A DNA stretch of 27,035 nucleotides, taken from the NCBI GenBank assembly GCA_902477075.1, contig CABSFU010000012.1:1-27035 (forward strand), in the 5' to 3' direction. The stretch is from UMGS1498 sp900552335. Its GTDB lineage: Bacteria; Bacillota_I; Bacilli_A; RF39; UBA660. Positions 6,866-15,118 of this stretch are shown here, in pieces. Under the pieces are notes generated by a model that saw only the letters and a list, made by a program, of their open reading frames with translations, was not told where the DNA came from and did no database searches. Numbering within the stretch: the first letter of the stretch is position 1; every line of letters starts with the position of its first letter. The translations under genes and the position numbers were made by a program.

Positions 6866-7792
6866 ATGGATATGCATCAAAAAAGAGAAATGAGAAAGAA
6901 TAAAAAAATGAACGAAGATACAAAAAGTTTACCATCAACGAATATCAACTGGTATCCGGGACATATGGCAAAAACAAAAAGATTAATGAAAGAAAATCTA
7001 AATAAGATAGATGTGGTATATGAAGTGATTGATGCTCGTATCCCATATTCATCCAAAATTCAGGACATAGATACCATTATTCAAAATAAACCAAGAATTA
7101 TTATTATGACTAAAACGGATTTATGTGATAAAAATGAAACAAAAAAATGGATTGAATATTATCAAAATAAAGGTTATAAAGTAATAGGTGTCGATTTATT
7201 TCATGATAACATTGTAAACAAAATAACAGCAGCTACCAAAGAAATCATGAATGATGTAAACGAAAAAAGATCACAACTTGGATTAAAAGAAAAAAGAACA
7301 AGAATTTTAATCGTTGGAATTCCAAATGTTGGAAAATCTACTTTAATTAATCGTTTGGTAGGAAAAAAAGCAGTAAATGTTGGAAATAAACCAGGAGTAA
7401 CTAAAAACTTAGATTGGATAAGAATCAATAATGAACTAGAATTATTAGATACACCAGGTATTTTATGGCCAAAATTTGAAGGAAATGTTGCTCTTAATTT
7501 AGCAAGCCTAACAGCTATAAAAGAAGAAGTGTTACCATTAGATGAAGTAGTAATTTATATTCTTCAAATGTTAGAAAAATATTATCCGAATATTTTAAAA
7601 GAAAGGTATCAAATAGAATCCTTAGATGAAGACATTGTAGATACCTTAGATAAGATAGGAAAAAAAAGAGGCTGTCTAATGCGTGGCGGTGAAATTGATT
7701 ATGATAAGGTATACACCATTATTTTAAATGATGTCAAGAATGGAATATTAAAAGGAATTACTTTTGATCGCTATGAAGAAGTACAAAAATAA
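6866..7792 (+). CDS. rbgA: Ribosome biogenesis GTPase RbgA (YlqF)
   Basis: The protein is about 308 residues: a circularly permuted GTPase with G4 (TKTDL) before G1 (GIPNVGKST), then G2 (PGVTK) and G3 (DTPG). The N-terminal INWYPGHMAK motif is a family signature and the C-terminal ANTAR-like helical domain is present. RbgA drives late maturation of the 50S subunit. I chose ATG at 6866 because AAGTGAT lies four bases before it; the in-frame GTG at 6857 is part of that ribosome site. A TGATAGAAT extended -10 (6840-6848) precedes it. In Bacillus the gene lies near rplS and rnhB; here its upstream neighbour is the decayed island. Confidence 0.95.
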   Translation: MDMHQKREMRKNKKMNEDTKSLPSTNINWYPGHMAKTKRLMKENLNKIDVVYEVIDARIPYSSKIQDIDTIIQNKPRIIIMTKTDLCDKNETKKWIEYYQNKGYKVIGVDLFHDNIVNKITAATKEIMNDVNEKRSQLGLKEKRTRILIVGIPNVGKSTLINRLVGKKAVNVGNKPGVTKNLDWIRINNELELLDTPGILWPKFEGNVALNLASLTAIKEEVLPLDEVVIYILQMLEKYYPNILKERYQIESLDEDIVDTLDKIGKKRGCLMRGGEIDYDKVYTIILNDVKNGILKGITFDRYEEVQK

Positions 7793-7805
7793 GTACTTCT
7801 TTTTT
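7777..7805 (+). terminator. Intrinsic terminator of rbgA
   Basis: AGAAGTAC (7777-7784) and GTACTTCT (7793-7800) form an 8-bp stem followed by Ts to 7805. The stem begins inside the last codons of rbgA. Confidence 0.85.
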
Positions 7806-7822
7806 GATAAAATAAAATTAGG

Positions 7823-7851
7823 TTGTGCAAATAAAAAATATGTAGTACAAT
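7823..7851 (+). promoter_or_regulatory. Promoter of the mrnC-rlmB-sigma operon
   Basis: TTGTGC (7823-7828), a 17-bp spacer, then TACAAT (7846-7851). It lies 39 bp before the mrnC start codon. The genes that follow are tightly packed or overlapping, so this may drive transcription as far as queH. Confidence 0.65.
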
Positions 7852-7890
7852 GAAAAAGATAAATAAAAAATTTGATGTTGGGGTGAAAGT

Positions 7891-8241
7891 ATGAATGCAT
7901 TAGTACTTGCTTATTTGGGAGATAGTGTATATGAACTTTATATAAGAGAATACTTAATCCAAAAAGGAATTGTTAAAGTAAAAGAATTACAAAAAGAATG
8001 CATTCAGTATGTTAGTGCAAAAAATCAAACAAAAATATTAGAAAAAATTCAACCTATGTTAACAGAAGAGGAAGAACAAATCGTGAAACATGGAAGAAAT
8101 GCAAAAAGTCATAAAGCACCTAAAAATACAGATATTTTAACTTATAAGTATGCAACAGGATTTGAAACATTAATAGGTTATCTATATATGAATAATCAAA
8201 AAAGATTAGAAGAAATTATAAACAAAATATTGGAGGATTAA
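7891..8241 (+). CDS. mrnC: Mini-ribonuclease III
   Basis: The 116-residue protein is an RNase III catalytic domain without a dsRNA-binding domain. The signature LAYLGDSVYELYIR near the N-terminus carries the catalytic acidic residues, and ATGFETLIGYLY near the C-terminus is the second signature. Mini-III matures the ends of 23S rRNA in Firmicutes. GGGGTGAAAGT gives the ribosome site. Its stop is one base from the rlmB start, the same pair order as in Bacillus (mrnC-rlmB). Confidence 0.93.
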   Translation: MNALVLAYLGDSVYELYIREYLIQKGIVKVKELQKECIQYVSAKNQTKILEKIQPMLTEEEEQIVKHGRNAKSHKAPKNTDILTYKYATGFETLIGYLYMNNQKRLEEIINKILED

Positions 8242-8242
8242 T

Positions 8243-8926
8243 ATGTATATATTTGGCAAAAATGTAGCAGAAGAATATTTAAAAAAACAAAAAAAAGTAA
8301 AAAAAATTTACTTATCTAAAAATTTTAAAGAAAATTTACCATTTCAAAATATTCCAATTACTTATCTAGAAAAATATGAAATGGATAGGATGGTAAATGG
8401 ATTACATCAAGGAATTATTCTGGAAGTGGAGGATTATCAATATGCTTCACTATCAGAAATAATAGAAAAAGAAAATGCACTGATTGTGATTTTAGATCAT
8501 TTAGAAGATCCACATAACTTTGGCGCTATTACACGTACCTGTGAAGCAGCTGGAGTAAATGGAATTATTATTCCAAAAGACCGTTCTGTTGAAGTAAATG
8601 CAACGGTGATTAAGGTTTCAACAGGGGCAACAGAAAACATTCCAATTGCTCGAGTAACTAATATTGTTCAAACAATTAAAGAATTAAAGGAAAAAGGGTT
8701 CTGGATTGTAGGAAGTGATATGCAAGGAACAGACTATGATAAAATTGACTACCGTGGCAAGACCGCTATCATAATAGGAAATGAAGGAAGCGGTATGAGT
8801 CGCTTGGTAAAAGAAAACTGCGATTTTATTGCGACGATACCAATGAAAGGAAAAACAGAAAGTTTAAATGCAAGCGTATCTGCTGGCATCTTAATTTATG
8901 AAGCAATCAAGTCTAGAAATTTATAA
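8243..8926 (+). CDS. rlmB: 23S rRNA (guanosine-2'-O)-methyltransferase, RlmB type
   Basis: The 227-residue protein has a short substrate-binding N-terminal domain (about 1-70) and a SPOUT (TrmH) methyltransferase domain. The three knot motifs are present: DHLEDPHNFGAITRTCEA, IIGNEGSGMS and IPMKGKTESLNASVSAGI, including the conserved Arg and Asn residues of TrmH enzymes. A strong ribosome site (TTGGAGG) lies within the end of mrnC. Family members methylate G2251 of 23S rRNA or related loops. The exact nucleotide is inferred from the Bacillus-like position beside mrnC. Confidence 0.9.
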   Translation: MYIFGKNVAEEYLKKQKKVKKIYLSKNFKENLPFQNIPITYLEKYEMDRMVNGLHQGIILEVEDYQYASLSEIIEKENALIVILDHLEDPHNFGAITRTCEAAGVNGIIIPKDRSVEVNATVIKVSTGATENIPIARVTNIVQTIKELKEKGFWIVGSDMQGTDYDKIDYRGKTAIIIGNEGSGMSRLVKENCDFIATIPMKGKTESLNASVSAGILIYEAIKSRNL

Positions 8927-9467
8927 TGATAATGAATTAATCTATCTAGCAAGAGAGCAAAATGAAATTGCTTATGAAATTTTACAGAAAAAATATACAC
9001 CAATTATTTTAAAAGAAGCAAAAAATTTTAAAAATGTTTATCCAAATATTGGATTAGAATTGAATGATTATATTTTAGAGGGTAGATTTGCCCTTGATAA
9101 AGCAATTTACTATTTCAATGAAAAGTATGATAATCTTTTTTTTACTTATGCAGTTAATTGCATCCATTTAGGGCTTCTGACATTTATTCGTAAAAATAAA
9201 AAAGATTATTGCTTAAATAGCGCATTAGAATTGTCAGAAGAGATCATTTATAAAAAAGAGGAACACTATTTCCATCATTTACAAGCAAAAAATGAAATAG
9301 AAAAGTTAATCTCAAAACTAAAACAAATAGAAATCAAAATTTTATTTTTAAAGTTAAAAGGTTATTCTTATCAAATGATATCATCAAAATTAGACATACC
9401 CGTTAAAAAAGTAGATAATACGTTATCTAAAATTAGAAATATTGTACAAAAGAATAGAAAAGAGTGA
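8898..9467 (+). CDS. Sigma-70 family factor, SigH-like
   Basis: The 189-residue protein resembles SigH-type factors. The N-terminal half contains a region-2-like segment (NELIYLAREQNEIAYEILQKKY and following helices). The C-terminal end is a region-4 helix-turn-helix (LKLKGYSYQMISSKLDIPVKKVDNTLSKIRN, quoted in part as GYSYQMISSKLDIPVKKV). In Bacillus the gene order is mrnC, rlmB, yacP, sigH; here yacP is missing and the sigma gene overlaps rlmB by 29 bases. No clear ribosome site precedes ATG 8898, and no good start lies further in. SigH initiates sporulation and competence in Bacillus, and spoIIP and a SirA-like gene in this window fit a sporulating host. The orthology is inference from position and size; the sigma family call is firm. 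Confidence 0.8.
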   Translation: MKQSSLEIYNDNELIYLAREQNEIAYEILQKKYTPIILKEAKNFKNVYPNIGLELNDYILEGRFALDKAIYYFNEKYDNLFFTYAVNCIHLGLLTFIRKNKKDYCLNSALELSEEIIYKKEEHYFHHLQAKNEIEKLISKLKQIEIKILFLKLKGYSYQMISSKLDIPVKKVDNTLSKIRNIVQKNRKE

Positions 9468-9471
9468 AGCT

Positions 9472-10140
9472 ATGAATTTATCTATTATGATTATCTTATT
9501 TATTATTTATTCTGCAATAGGGTGGATACTAGAAGAAATAAATTTTTTGATCGTACAAAAAAAACTGGTAAATAGAGGATTCTTAATAGGCCCTTATTGT
9601 CCTATTTATGGATGTGGCAGTTTACTAATTATTATATTTTTAAATAAGTACTTAGATGATCCTATTACTTTGTTTTTTATGACCGTTATTACTTGTGGCA
9701 TTTTAGAATACTTAACTAGCTTTCTAATGGAAAAGCTTTTTAAAACAAGATGGTGGGATTATAGTAAAGAAAAATTTAATATAAATGGGCGTATTTGTTT
9801 AGAAACACTTGTTTTATTTGGAATAGGGGGACTTGTTATTTCTTATCTAGCGCAACCATTTATTATGAGTATTCTTACCTTAATTCCTAGTCATATTTTA
9901 AATGTTTTGGCTATTATTTTGTCCATTATTTTTATATTAGATAATATGATCTCTTTTAAAATAATTTTAAATTTTAAACAAGTTGCAGCCAATTTAAAAA
10001 AGGATTGTACAGAAGAAATTACCTCAAGAGTAAGGGAAGTTCTCAAGAAAAAGTCTATTTTTTCAAATCGTTTAGTAAAAGCTTTTCCAAATTTTAAAAC
10101 CATGCTAAGAAAAAAGAGTGATCCAAGTGAAGAATTATAG
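9472..10140 (+). CDS. Integral membrane protein, CmpB-type putative ABC permease family (PF06541)
   Basis: The 222-residue protein has about five membrane segments and a charged cytoplasmic C-terminal tail. The family pattern is clear: IYSAIGWILEE, then NRGFLIGPYCPIYG, then RWWDYSKEKFNINGRICL. It is annotated as a putative ABC transporter permease but no substrate or ATPase partner is established, and none is adjacent here. ATG 9472 follows GAGTGAAG, four bases after the sigma factor stop. An in-frame TTG 30 bases earlier has no ribosome site. It is in one operon with its neighbours by spacing. Confidence 0.85.
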   Translation: MNLSIMIILFIIYSAIGWILEEINFLIVQKKLVNRGFLIGPYCPIYGCGSLLIIIFLNKYLDDPITLFFMTVITCGILEYLTSFLMEKLFKTRWWDYSKEKFNINGRICLETLVLFGIGGLVISYLAQPFIMSILTLIPSHILNVLAIILSIIFILDNMISFKIILNFKQVAANLKKDCTEEITSRVREVLKKKSIFSNRLVKAFPNFKTMLRKKSDPSEEL

Positions 10141-10744
10141 TATAGAATTAGAAAAAATGATTCAAAATTTAAAGAGTACACCAACTTTATTATTACATAG
10201 TTGCTGTGCACCTTGCAGTAGTTATGTATTAAATTATTTATCCAAACACTTTAAAATTACCGTTCTTTATTACAATCCAAATATTTCGCCAAAAGAAGAA
10301 TATGAAAAAAGAAAGCAAGAACAAATTCGTTTAATTCAAGAAATGCCATTTGAAAATAAAGTAGATATTATGGACTGCGATTATGATAATGACCAGTTTG
10401 AAACACTAGTAAAAGGCCTAGAAGAAGAACGAGAGGGCGGCAGTAGATGTTTTAGATGTTATCGACTTCGATTAGAAAAAACAGCTTTATTAGCTAGCCA
10501 AAATCATTATGATTATTTTGGAACCACTTTAACAGTAAGTCCTTATAAAAATAGTCAAAAATTAAATGAAATAGGTTATGATTTAGAACAAATCTATCAT
10601 ATTCCTTATTTATATTCTGATTTTAAGAAAAAAGAGGGTTATAAAAAATCCATTGAATTTTCAAAAATATATCATTTGTACCGACAAAACTATTGTGGAT
10701 GCGTTTATTCTAAAAAGCAAAGCGAAAACAAACAAAAAGCATGA
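10127..10744 (+). CDS. queH: Epoxyqueuosine reductase QueH
   Basis: The protein is about 205 residues of the DUF208 family. It carries the adjacent cysteine pair in LLHSCCAPCSS, a CxxC in RCFRCYRLRLEKTA, and the late YCGCVYS motif; these bind the iron-sulphur cluster and metal. QueH reduces epoxyqueuosine to queuosine at the last step of tRNA wobble-base modification, in place of the cobalamin enzyme QueG. I prefer the GTG at 10127, since GAGTGATCC lies four bases before it, the spacing seen for other GTGAT ribosome sites here. GTG 10118 is also possible. It overlaps the preceding gene by 14 bases. Confidence 0.92.
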   Translation: MKNYSIELEKMIQNLKSTPTLLLHSCCAPCSSYVLNYLSKHFKITVLYYNPNISPKEEYEKRKQEQIRLIQEMPFENKVDIMDCDYDNDQFETLVKGLEEEREGGSRCFRCYRLRLEKTALLASQNHYDYFGTTLTVSPYKNSQKLNEIGYDLEQIYHIPYLYSDFKKKEGYKKSIEFSKIYHLYRQNYCGCVYSKKQSENKQKA

Positions 10745-10759
10745 AATTTCATGCTTTTT
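10734..10759. terminator. Bidirectional terminator between queH and lexA
   Basis: A perfect 26-bp palindrome, AAAAAGCATGAAATTTCATG plus CTTTTT, gives an 11-bp stem with A/T flanks in both orientations. It contains the queH stop codon and ends the two convergent transcripts. Confidence 0.9.
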
Positions 10760-11375
10760 ATATTTTTCTATATAATCCAATTGCTTTTCCTAAGATAGTA
10801 ACATTATTTAAAATAATAGGTTCCATCGTATCATTTTCTGGTTGTAATCTAAAATATCCATTCTCTTTATAAAATGTTTTTAAAGTTACCTCATTTTCAT
10901 CTGTCATAGCAACCACAATTTCACCATTGCGAGCAGTGTTTGCTTTTTCAACAATCACAATATCACCATCTAAAATTCCAGCATTAATCATACTGCATCC
11001 ACTAACATTTAAGGCAAAAACTTGTTTATTTTTTGGAATTAAATAAGATGGTAAAGAAAAAAATTCATTGGGCCTTTCGATTGCTTCAATTGGACTTCCA
11101 GCAGTTATTTTTCCAAGTAAAGGTACATCTGTAATATTTTCTTCTTTGATAGCATACTCATTTTCTACTAACAATTCAATCGCTCTATTTTTTGTTTCTT
11201 CCTTTTTAATAAATCCTTTTTTCGCTAAATTATTTAAGTGTGTATGAATTGTGGCAGGGCTAGATAATCCTAAGTCTTTTCCAATCTCTCTTACCGTTGG
11301 TGGATAGCCATGACTAACCATAAAAGACTTAATATAATTTAAAATTTCTTCTTGTCTTTTTGTTAAAACTTCCAA
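10758..11375 (-). CDS. lexA: LexA SOS repressor
   Basis: The 205-residue protein has the standard LexA plan. The N-terminal winged helix (1-70) contains PPTVREIGKDLGLSSPATIH. The self-cleavage site is A92-G93 in ITAGSP. The S24-type protease domain has catalytic S128 in GCSMINAGI and K166 in EVTLKTF. Translation starts at TTG with GGGAGG seven to eight bases before it. On RecA-nucleoprotein contact LexA cleaves itself and frees SOS genes. Its own promoter overlaps a perfect Bacillus-type SOS box (11431-11444), so it is autoregulated. The divergent gene at 11517 shares the control region, as yneA does beside lexA in Bacillus. Confidence 0.97.
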   Translation of the reverse strand: MEVLTKRQEEILNYIKSFMVSHGYPPTVREIGKDLGLSSPATIHTHLNNLAKKGFIKKEETKNRAIELLVENEYAIKEENITDVPLLGKITAGSPIEAIERPNEFFSLPSYLIPKNKQVFALNVSGCSMINAGILDGDIVIVEKANTARNGEIVVAMTDENEVTLKTFYKENGYFRLQPENDTMEPIILNNVTILGKAIGLYRKI

Positions 11376-11404
11376 AAATTCTACCTCCCTTTCATTACAT
11401 TTTC

Positions 11405-11456
11405 AGTTTAACATATCTTTTACATTTTGTCAAACACATGTTCGAATTTTTGTTCT
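11405..11456 (-). promoter_or_regulatory. lexA promoter with SOS boxes
   Basis: On the minus strand TTGACA (11433-11428), a 17-bp spacer and TAAACT (11410-11405) form the lexA promoter. The SOS box CGAACATGTGTTTG (11444-11431, minus) matches the Bacillus consensus CGAACRNRYGTTYG at every position and overlaps the -35. A weaker candidate, CGAATTTTTGTTCT, lies next to it at 11443-11456. Confidence 0.85.
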
Positions 11457-11463
11457 AAAACCA

Positions 11464-11492
11464 TTGACACGAATAAATGTTCGTGTTAGAAT
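11464..11492 (+). promoter_or_regulatory. SOS promoter with LexA box in the spacer
   Basis: TTGACA (11464-11469), a 17-bp spacer and TAGAAT (11487-11492). The spacer holds CGAATAAATGTTCG (11470-11483), one mismatch from the SOS consensus. The dyad extends to ACACGAA (11467-11473) and TTCGTGT (11480-11486). LexA bound here would block RNA polymerase directly. Confidence 0.85.
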
Positions 11493-11516
11493 GGATTTAG
11501 TGAAGGAGAGAGTTGT

Positions 11517-11648
11517 ATGAAAGAAATGTTAAAAAGCAAAATGATGATTTTATTTATGGTGTTTGTAGTAGGTGTGAATTTTATTCAAGTAGAACAAATT
11601 AAGATGGATAGTTCTAATGAAAATAATAGTGTAATGATTAATGTTTAA
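11517..11648 (+). CDS. SOS-controlled small membrane peptide, unknown
   Basis: A 43-residue frame with ATG after GAAGGAGAG. Residues 9-24 (MMILFMVFVVGVNFIQ) form one membrane helix or a signal anchor, followed by a polar tail of about 19 residues (QIKMDSSNENNSVMINV). It is divergent from lexA and has its own LexA box inside the promoter. The position matches yneA in Bacillus and sosA in Staphylococcus, SOS genes that delay division, but this peptide is much shorter, has no LysM domain, and I see no sequence similarity. Role as a division inhibitor or other damage-response effector is inference. The promoter at 11649-11677 begins one base after its stop, so it is a single-gene unit or reads into the next gene. 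Confidence 0.72.
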   Translation: MKEMLKSKMMILFMVFVVGVNFIQVEQIKMDSSNENNSVMINV

Positions 11649-11677
11649 TTGAAAATAAATGGTAGTTATGCTATAAT
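11649..11677 (+). promoter_or_regulatory. Promoter of the COG2426 membrane protein gene
   Basis: TTGAAA (11649-11654), a 17-bp spacer and TATAAT (11672-11677), 18 bp before the ATG at 11696. Confidence 0.75.
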
Positions 11678-11695
11678 GTTTCAAGGTGAATTTAT

Positions 11696-12211
11696 ATGAC
11701 AGAAAATTTAGTAAATTGGTTTTTAGGAATTTTTTCAGGTATTACAGGGATGGCTTTTGGAAAAGAAATCATAGTGTTTATCATATCACTTATGCCAGTG
11801 TTAGAATTAAGAGGCGGACTAATTGCTGCGTCTCTAATTGGATTAAATCCTGTTTCTAGTTATCTTATCTCTATTATTGGAAATTTGCTTCCTATACCAT
11901 TTGTTTTATTATTTATGGGAAACGTTTTGAATTGGATGAGAAACCGTAAACATTTAAAAAAAGTAGCAAATTGGTTAGATAAAAAAGTAGAAAAAAACAA
12001 AGAGAAAATAGAAACACTAGGATTTTGGGGACTTGTTTTATTTGTAGGTATTCCTTTACCAGGAACTGGCGCATGGACTGGTTCTTTAGTAGCTTCTGTG
12101 TTACAAATGGATCGTAAAAAATCCTTTTTAGCAATTTTTATTGGAATTGTAATGGCTAGTATTATTATGATGTTTCTATCATTTGGCCTTTTAAAAGGGA
12201 TTATTCAGTAA
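11696..12211 (+). CDS. COG2426 (Sm_multidrug_ex, PF06695) membrane protein
   Basis: The 171-residue protein has four or so membrane segments. The family blocks are MPVLELRGGLIAA near the N-terminus and FVGIPLPGTGAWTGSL near residue 120. A basic cytoplasmic stretch (RNRKHLKKVANWLDKKVEKNK) separates the two halves. The family is annotated as small multidrug export, but transport has not been shown for most members. The ribosome site is AAGGTGA. A hairpin terminator follows. Its neighbours (lexA, uvrA) are DNA-repair genes, with no evidence of a shared function. Confidence 0.85.
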   Translation: MTENLVNWFLGIFSGITGMAFGKEIIVFIISLMPVLELRGGLIAASLIGLNPVSSYLISIIGNLLPIPFVLLFMGNVLNWMRNRKHLKKVANWLDKKVEKNKEKIETLGFWGLVLFVGIPLPGTGAWTGSLVASVLQMDRKKSFLAIFIGIVMASIIMMFLSFGLLKGIIQ

Positions 12212-12229
12212 GCAGAAATGCTTTTTTTT
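12210..12229 (+). terminator. Intrinsic terminator before uvrA
   Basis: AAGCA-GAAA-TGCTT followed by Ts to 12229. The stem is short (5 bp) but the GAAA loop and the eight-T tail are typical. Confidence 0.65.
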
Positions 12230-12248
12230 CTAGAAAGGAAAGGGTTAT

Positions 12249-15065
12249 ATGGATAAAATAGTAATTAAGGGAGCAAGAGAAAATAATTTAAAAAATATAT
12301 CACTAGAACTTCCTAAAAATAAATTAATTGTTATGACTGGTGTTAGTGGAAGCGGTAAATCTAGTTTAGCTTTTGATACGATTTATGCGGAAGGACAAAG
12401 AAGATACATTGAAAGTTTATCTGCTTATGCTAGACAGTTTTTAGGTGGTTCAGAAAAACCAGATGTGGATAGTATAGAAGGACTTTCTCCTTCTATTAGT
12501 ATTGATCAAAAAAGCACAAACAAGAATCCAAGAAGTACAGTAGGAACAGTTACAGAAATCTATGATTATTTGCGCCTTTTATTTGCAAGAATTGGTATTC
12601 CATATTGTCCTATTCATCAAAAACCAATTACTAGCCAAAGTATCGAAGAAATGACCAATCAAATTTTAAACTTAGAAGAGGGAACTAAAATCAGAGTATT
12701 AAGCCCTATCGCACATGGCGAAAAAGGTACTTTTAAAGATGTTTTAGAAGATTTAAAAAAAGAAGGATATGTTCGTATTCGTATTGATGGAAATGAATAT
12801 GACTTATCAGAAAATATTGAATTAGAAAAAAATAAAAAACACAATATAGAAGTAATTATTGACCGATTAATCATGAAAGATGGTATTCGAAGCCGTTTAT
12901 ATGAATCAATTGAAATTGCATCAAAATTAGCGCACGGAAAAGTAGTTATTGACGTGATTGGCGACAAAGAAATTCTGATGAGCGAATCTTATGCCTGTCC
13001 AGATTGCGATTTTTCACTTCCTGAATTAGAACCTAGATTATTTTCTTTTAATGCTCCTTACGGAGCTTGTCCAGATTGTAAAGGACTTGGAATTAAGTAT
13101 AAGTTAGATGAAGATTTATTAATTCGAAATAAAGAACTAAGTATTAATGAAGGGGCTATTGTAGCAATTAATATTGAAGATGCTAACAATATCACTTATA
13201 CGGAATTAAAAGCAACTTGTGATTTTTATGGAATTGATATGAACCAGCCAATTAATAAGTTAAAAAGGGAAGAATTAGATATTATTTTGTATGGTTCAAA
13301 AGATATGATTGAATTTAATTATACTTCTAAAACAGGAAATACAAGAAAAGCTAGAAATTACTATGAGGGTATAATTACGAATTTAGAACGTAGATACATG
13401 GAAACAAAAAGTACATGGATTCGTGAATGGATCGAAGGATTTATGACAGAATCTGTTTGCCCAACTTGTAATGGAGCTCGTTTAAGCGAAGGTGTATTAG
13501 CAGTAAAAATAAATCATAAAAATATTTATGAAGTAACAAAACTAAGTATTGATGAACTACTTAAATTTTTACAAAATTTAAAATTAAATAAAGAACAATC
13601 TGAAATAGCAAGTACGATTATTAAAGAAATTTCATCAAGATTAGAGTTTTTAATTAATGTAGGACTAGAGTATTTAACTTTAAACAGAAGTGCAGGAACT
13701 TTAAGTGGTGGGGAAGCACAAAGAATTCGACTTGCTACCCAAATCGGGTCTAGATTAACAGGCGTTTTGTATGTTTTAGACGAACCAAGTATTGGGTTAC
13801 ATCAAAGAGATAATCAAAGATTAATTAATTCCATGTTGGAAATGAGAGATTTAGGGAACACTTTGATTGTGGTAGAACATGACACAGATACCATGTTACA
13901 AGCTGATTATTTAGTTGATATTGGACCTGGTGCTGGTCTTCATGGTGGAAATGTTGTAGCATCCGGTACACCGGAAGAAGTGATGAAAAATGAAAATAGC
14001 TTGACAGGAAGATATTTAACAGGAAAAGAAAAAGTTGAAGTACCAAAACATAGAAGAAAAGGTAACAAGAGATTTTTGGAATTAAAAGGTGCTTCTCAAA
14101 ATAACCTAAAAAATATTAATGTAAAAATTCCACTTGGAACATTTACTTGTGTAACAGGTGTTAGTGGAAGTGGTAAATCTACCTTAGTAAATGAAATTTT
14201 ATATAAAATTATTTCTAATCATTTATATACAGTAAAAGAAAGACCAGGTAAATATAAATCGATTAAAGGATTAGAAAATATTGATAAAATAATTGATATT
14301 TCACAAACTCCAATAGGTAGAACGCCGAGAAGTAATCCTGCTACATATACCGGTGTATTTGATGATATTAGAGATGTCTTTACAGAAACCAAAGAAGCTA
14401 AATTAAGAGGATATGAAAAGGGAAGATTTTCTTTTAATGTCAAAGGTGGAAGATGTGAAGCTTGTTCCGGTGATGGAGTAAAAAAAATCGAAATGCATTT
14501 TTTACCAGATGTTTATGTACCTTGTGAGGTATGTGGGGGAACACGTTATAATAGGGAAACTTTGGATATCAAATTTAAAGAAAAAAATATATATGAAGTT
14601 TTAGAAATGAGAGTGGAAGAAGCATTAGAATTTTTTGAAAATTTTCCGAAAATAAAAAATAAATTACAAATGCTTTCTGATGTTGGTTTATCTTATGTAA
14701 AACTAGGACAACCAGCTCCGACTTTAAGTGGTGGAGAAGCGGCTCGTGTGAAACTAGCAAAAGAACTTCAAAAAAAGCCAACAGGTAAAAGTTTATTTAT
14801 TTTGGATGAACCAACTACAGGATTACATTCAGATGATATTAAGAAATTGTTAGTGATATTAAATCGAATTGTAGATAATGGGGATACTGTTTTAGTAATT
14901 GAACATAATTTGGATGTTATTAAGGTTGCTGACTATATCATTGACTTAGGACCAGAAGGCGGGGATAAAGGTGGAACTGTTGTAGCCACAGGTACACCGG
15001 AAGAAGTAGCAATGGTAAATGAAAGTTATACCGGTCAGTATTTAAAAAAATATTTAAATGAATGA
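12249..15065 (+). CDS. uvrA: Excinuclease ABC subunit A
   Basis: The 938-residue, full-length protein is the damage-sensing ATPase of nucleotide excision repair, acting with UvrB and UvrC. It has two ABC modules: Walker A GVSGSGKSS at 31-39 and again GVSGSGKST in the second half, with signatures LSGGEAQRIRLA and LSGGEAARVKLA and Walker B motifs ending in DEPS and DEPT. The zinc-binding modules are visible as CPDCDFS with CPDCKG, and CEACSG with CEVCGG. GAAAGGAAAGGG gives the ribosome site. I see no SOS box directly before it, and uvrB is not next to it, unlike in Bacillus. Confidence 0.98.
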   Translation: MDKIVIKGARENNLKNISLELPKNKLIVMTGVSGSGKSSLAFDTIYAEGQRRYIESLSAYARQFLGGSEKPDVDSIEGLSPSISIDQKSTNKNPRSTVGTVTEIYDYLRLLFARIGIPYCPIHQKPITSQSIEEMTNQILNLEEGTKIRVLSPIAHGEKGTFKDVLEDLKKEGYVRIRIDGNEYDLSENIELEKNKKHNIEVIIDRLIMKDGIRSRLYESIEIASKLAHGKVVIDVIGDKEILMSESYACPDCDFSLPELEPRLFSFNAPYGACPDCKGLGIKYKLDEDLLIRNKELSINEGAIVAINIEDANNITYTELKATCDFYGIDMNQPINKLKREELDIILYGSKDMIEFNYTSKTGNTRKARNYYEGIITNLERRYMETKSTWIREWIEGFMTESVCPTCNGARLSEGVLAVKINHKNIYEVTKLSIDELLKFLQNLKLNKEQSEIASTIIKEISSRLEFLINVGLEYLTLNRSAGTLSGGEAQRIRLATQIGSRLTGVLYVLDEPSIGLHQRDNQRLINSMLEMRDLGNTLIVVEHDTDTMLQADYLVDIGPGAGLHGGNVVASGTPEEVMKNENSLTGRYLTGKEKVEVPKHRRKGNKRFLELKGASQNNLKNINVKIPLGTFTCVTGVSGSGKSTLVNEILYKIISNHLYTVKERPGKYKSIKGLENIDKIIDISQTPIGRTPRSNPATYTGVFDDIRDVFTETKEAKLRGYEKGRFSFNVKGGRCEACSGDGVKKIEMHFLPDVYVPCEVCGGTRYNRETLDIKFKEKNIYEVLEMRVEEALEFFENFPKIKNKLQMLSDVGLSYVKLGQPAPTLSGGEAARVKLAKELQKKPTGKSLFILDEPTTGLHSDDIKKLLVILNRIVDNGDTVLVIEHNLDVIKVADYIIDLGPEGGDKGGTVVATGTPEEVAMVNESYTGQYLKKYLNE

Positions 15066-15097
15066 AAAAACGACAAAAAATGAAGTCGTTTTTTTTT
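15065..15097 (+). terminator. Intrinsic terminator of uvrA
   Basis: AAAAAACGAC (15065-15074) pairs with GTCGTTTTTT (15085-15094), followed by more Ts. Confidence 0.85.
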
Positions 15098-15118
15098 AAA
15101 ATAAATAGGGTGATATGA

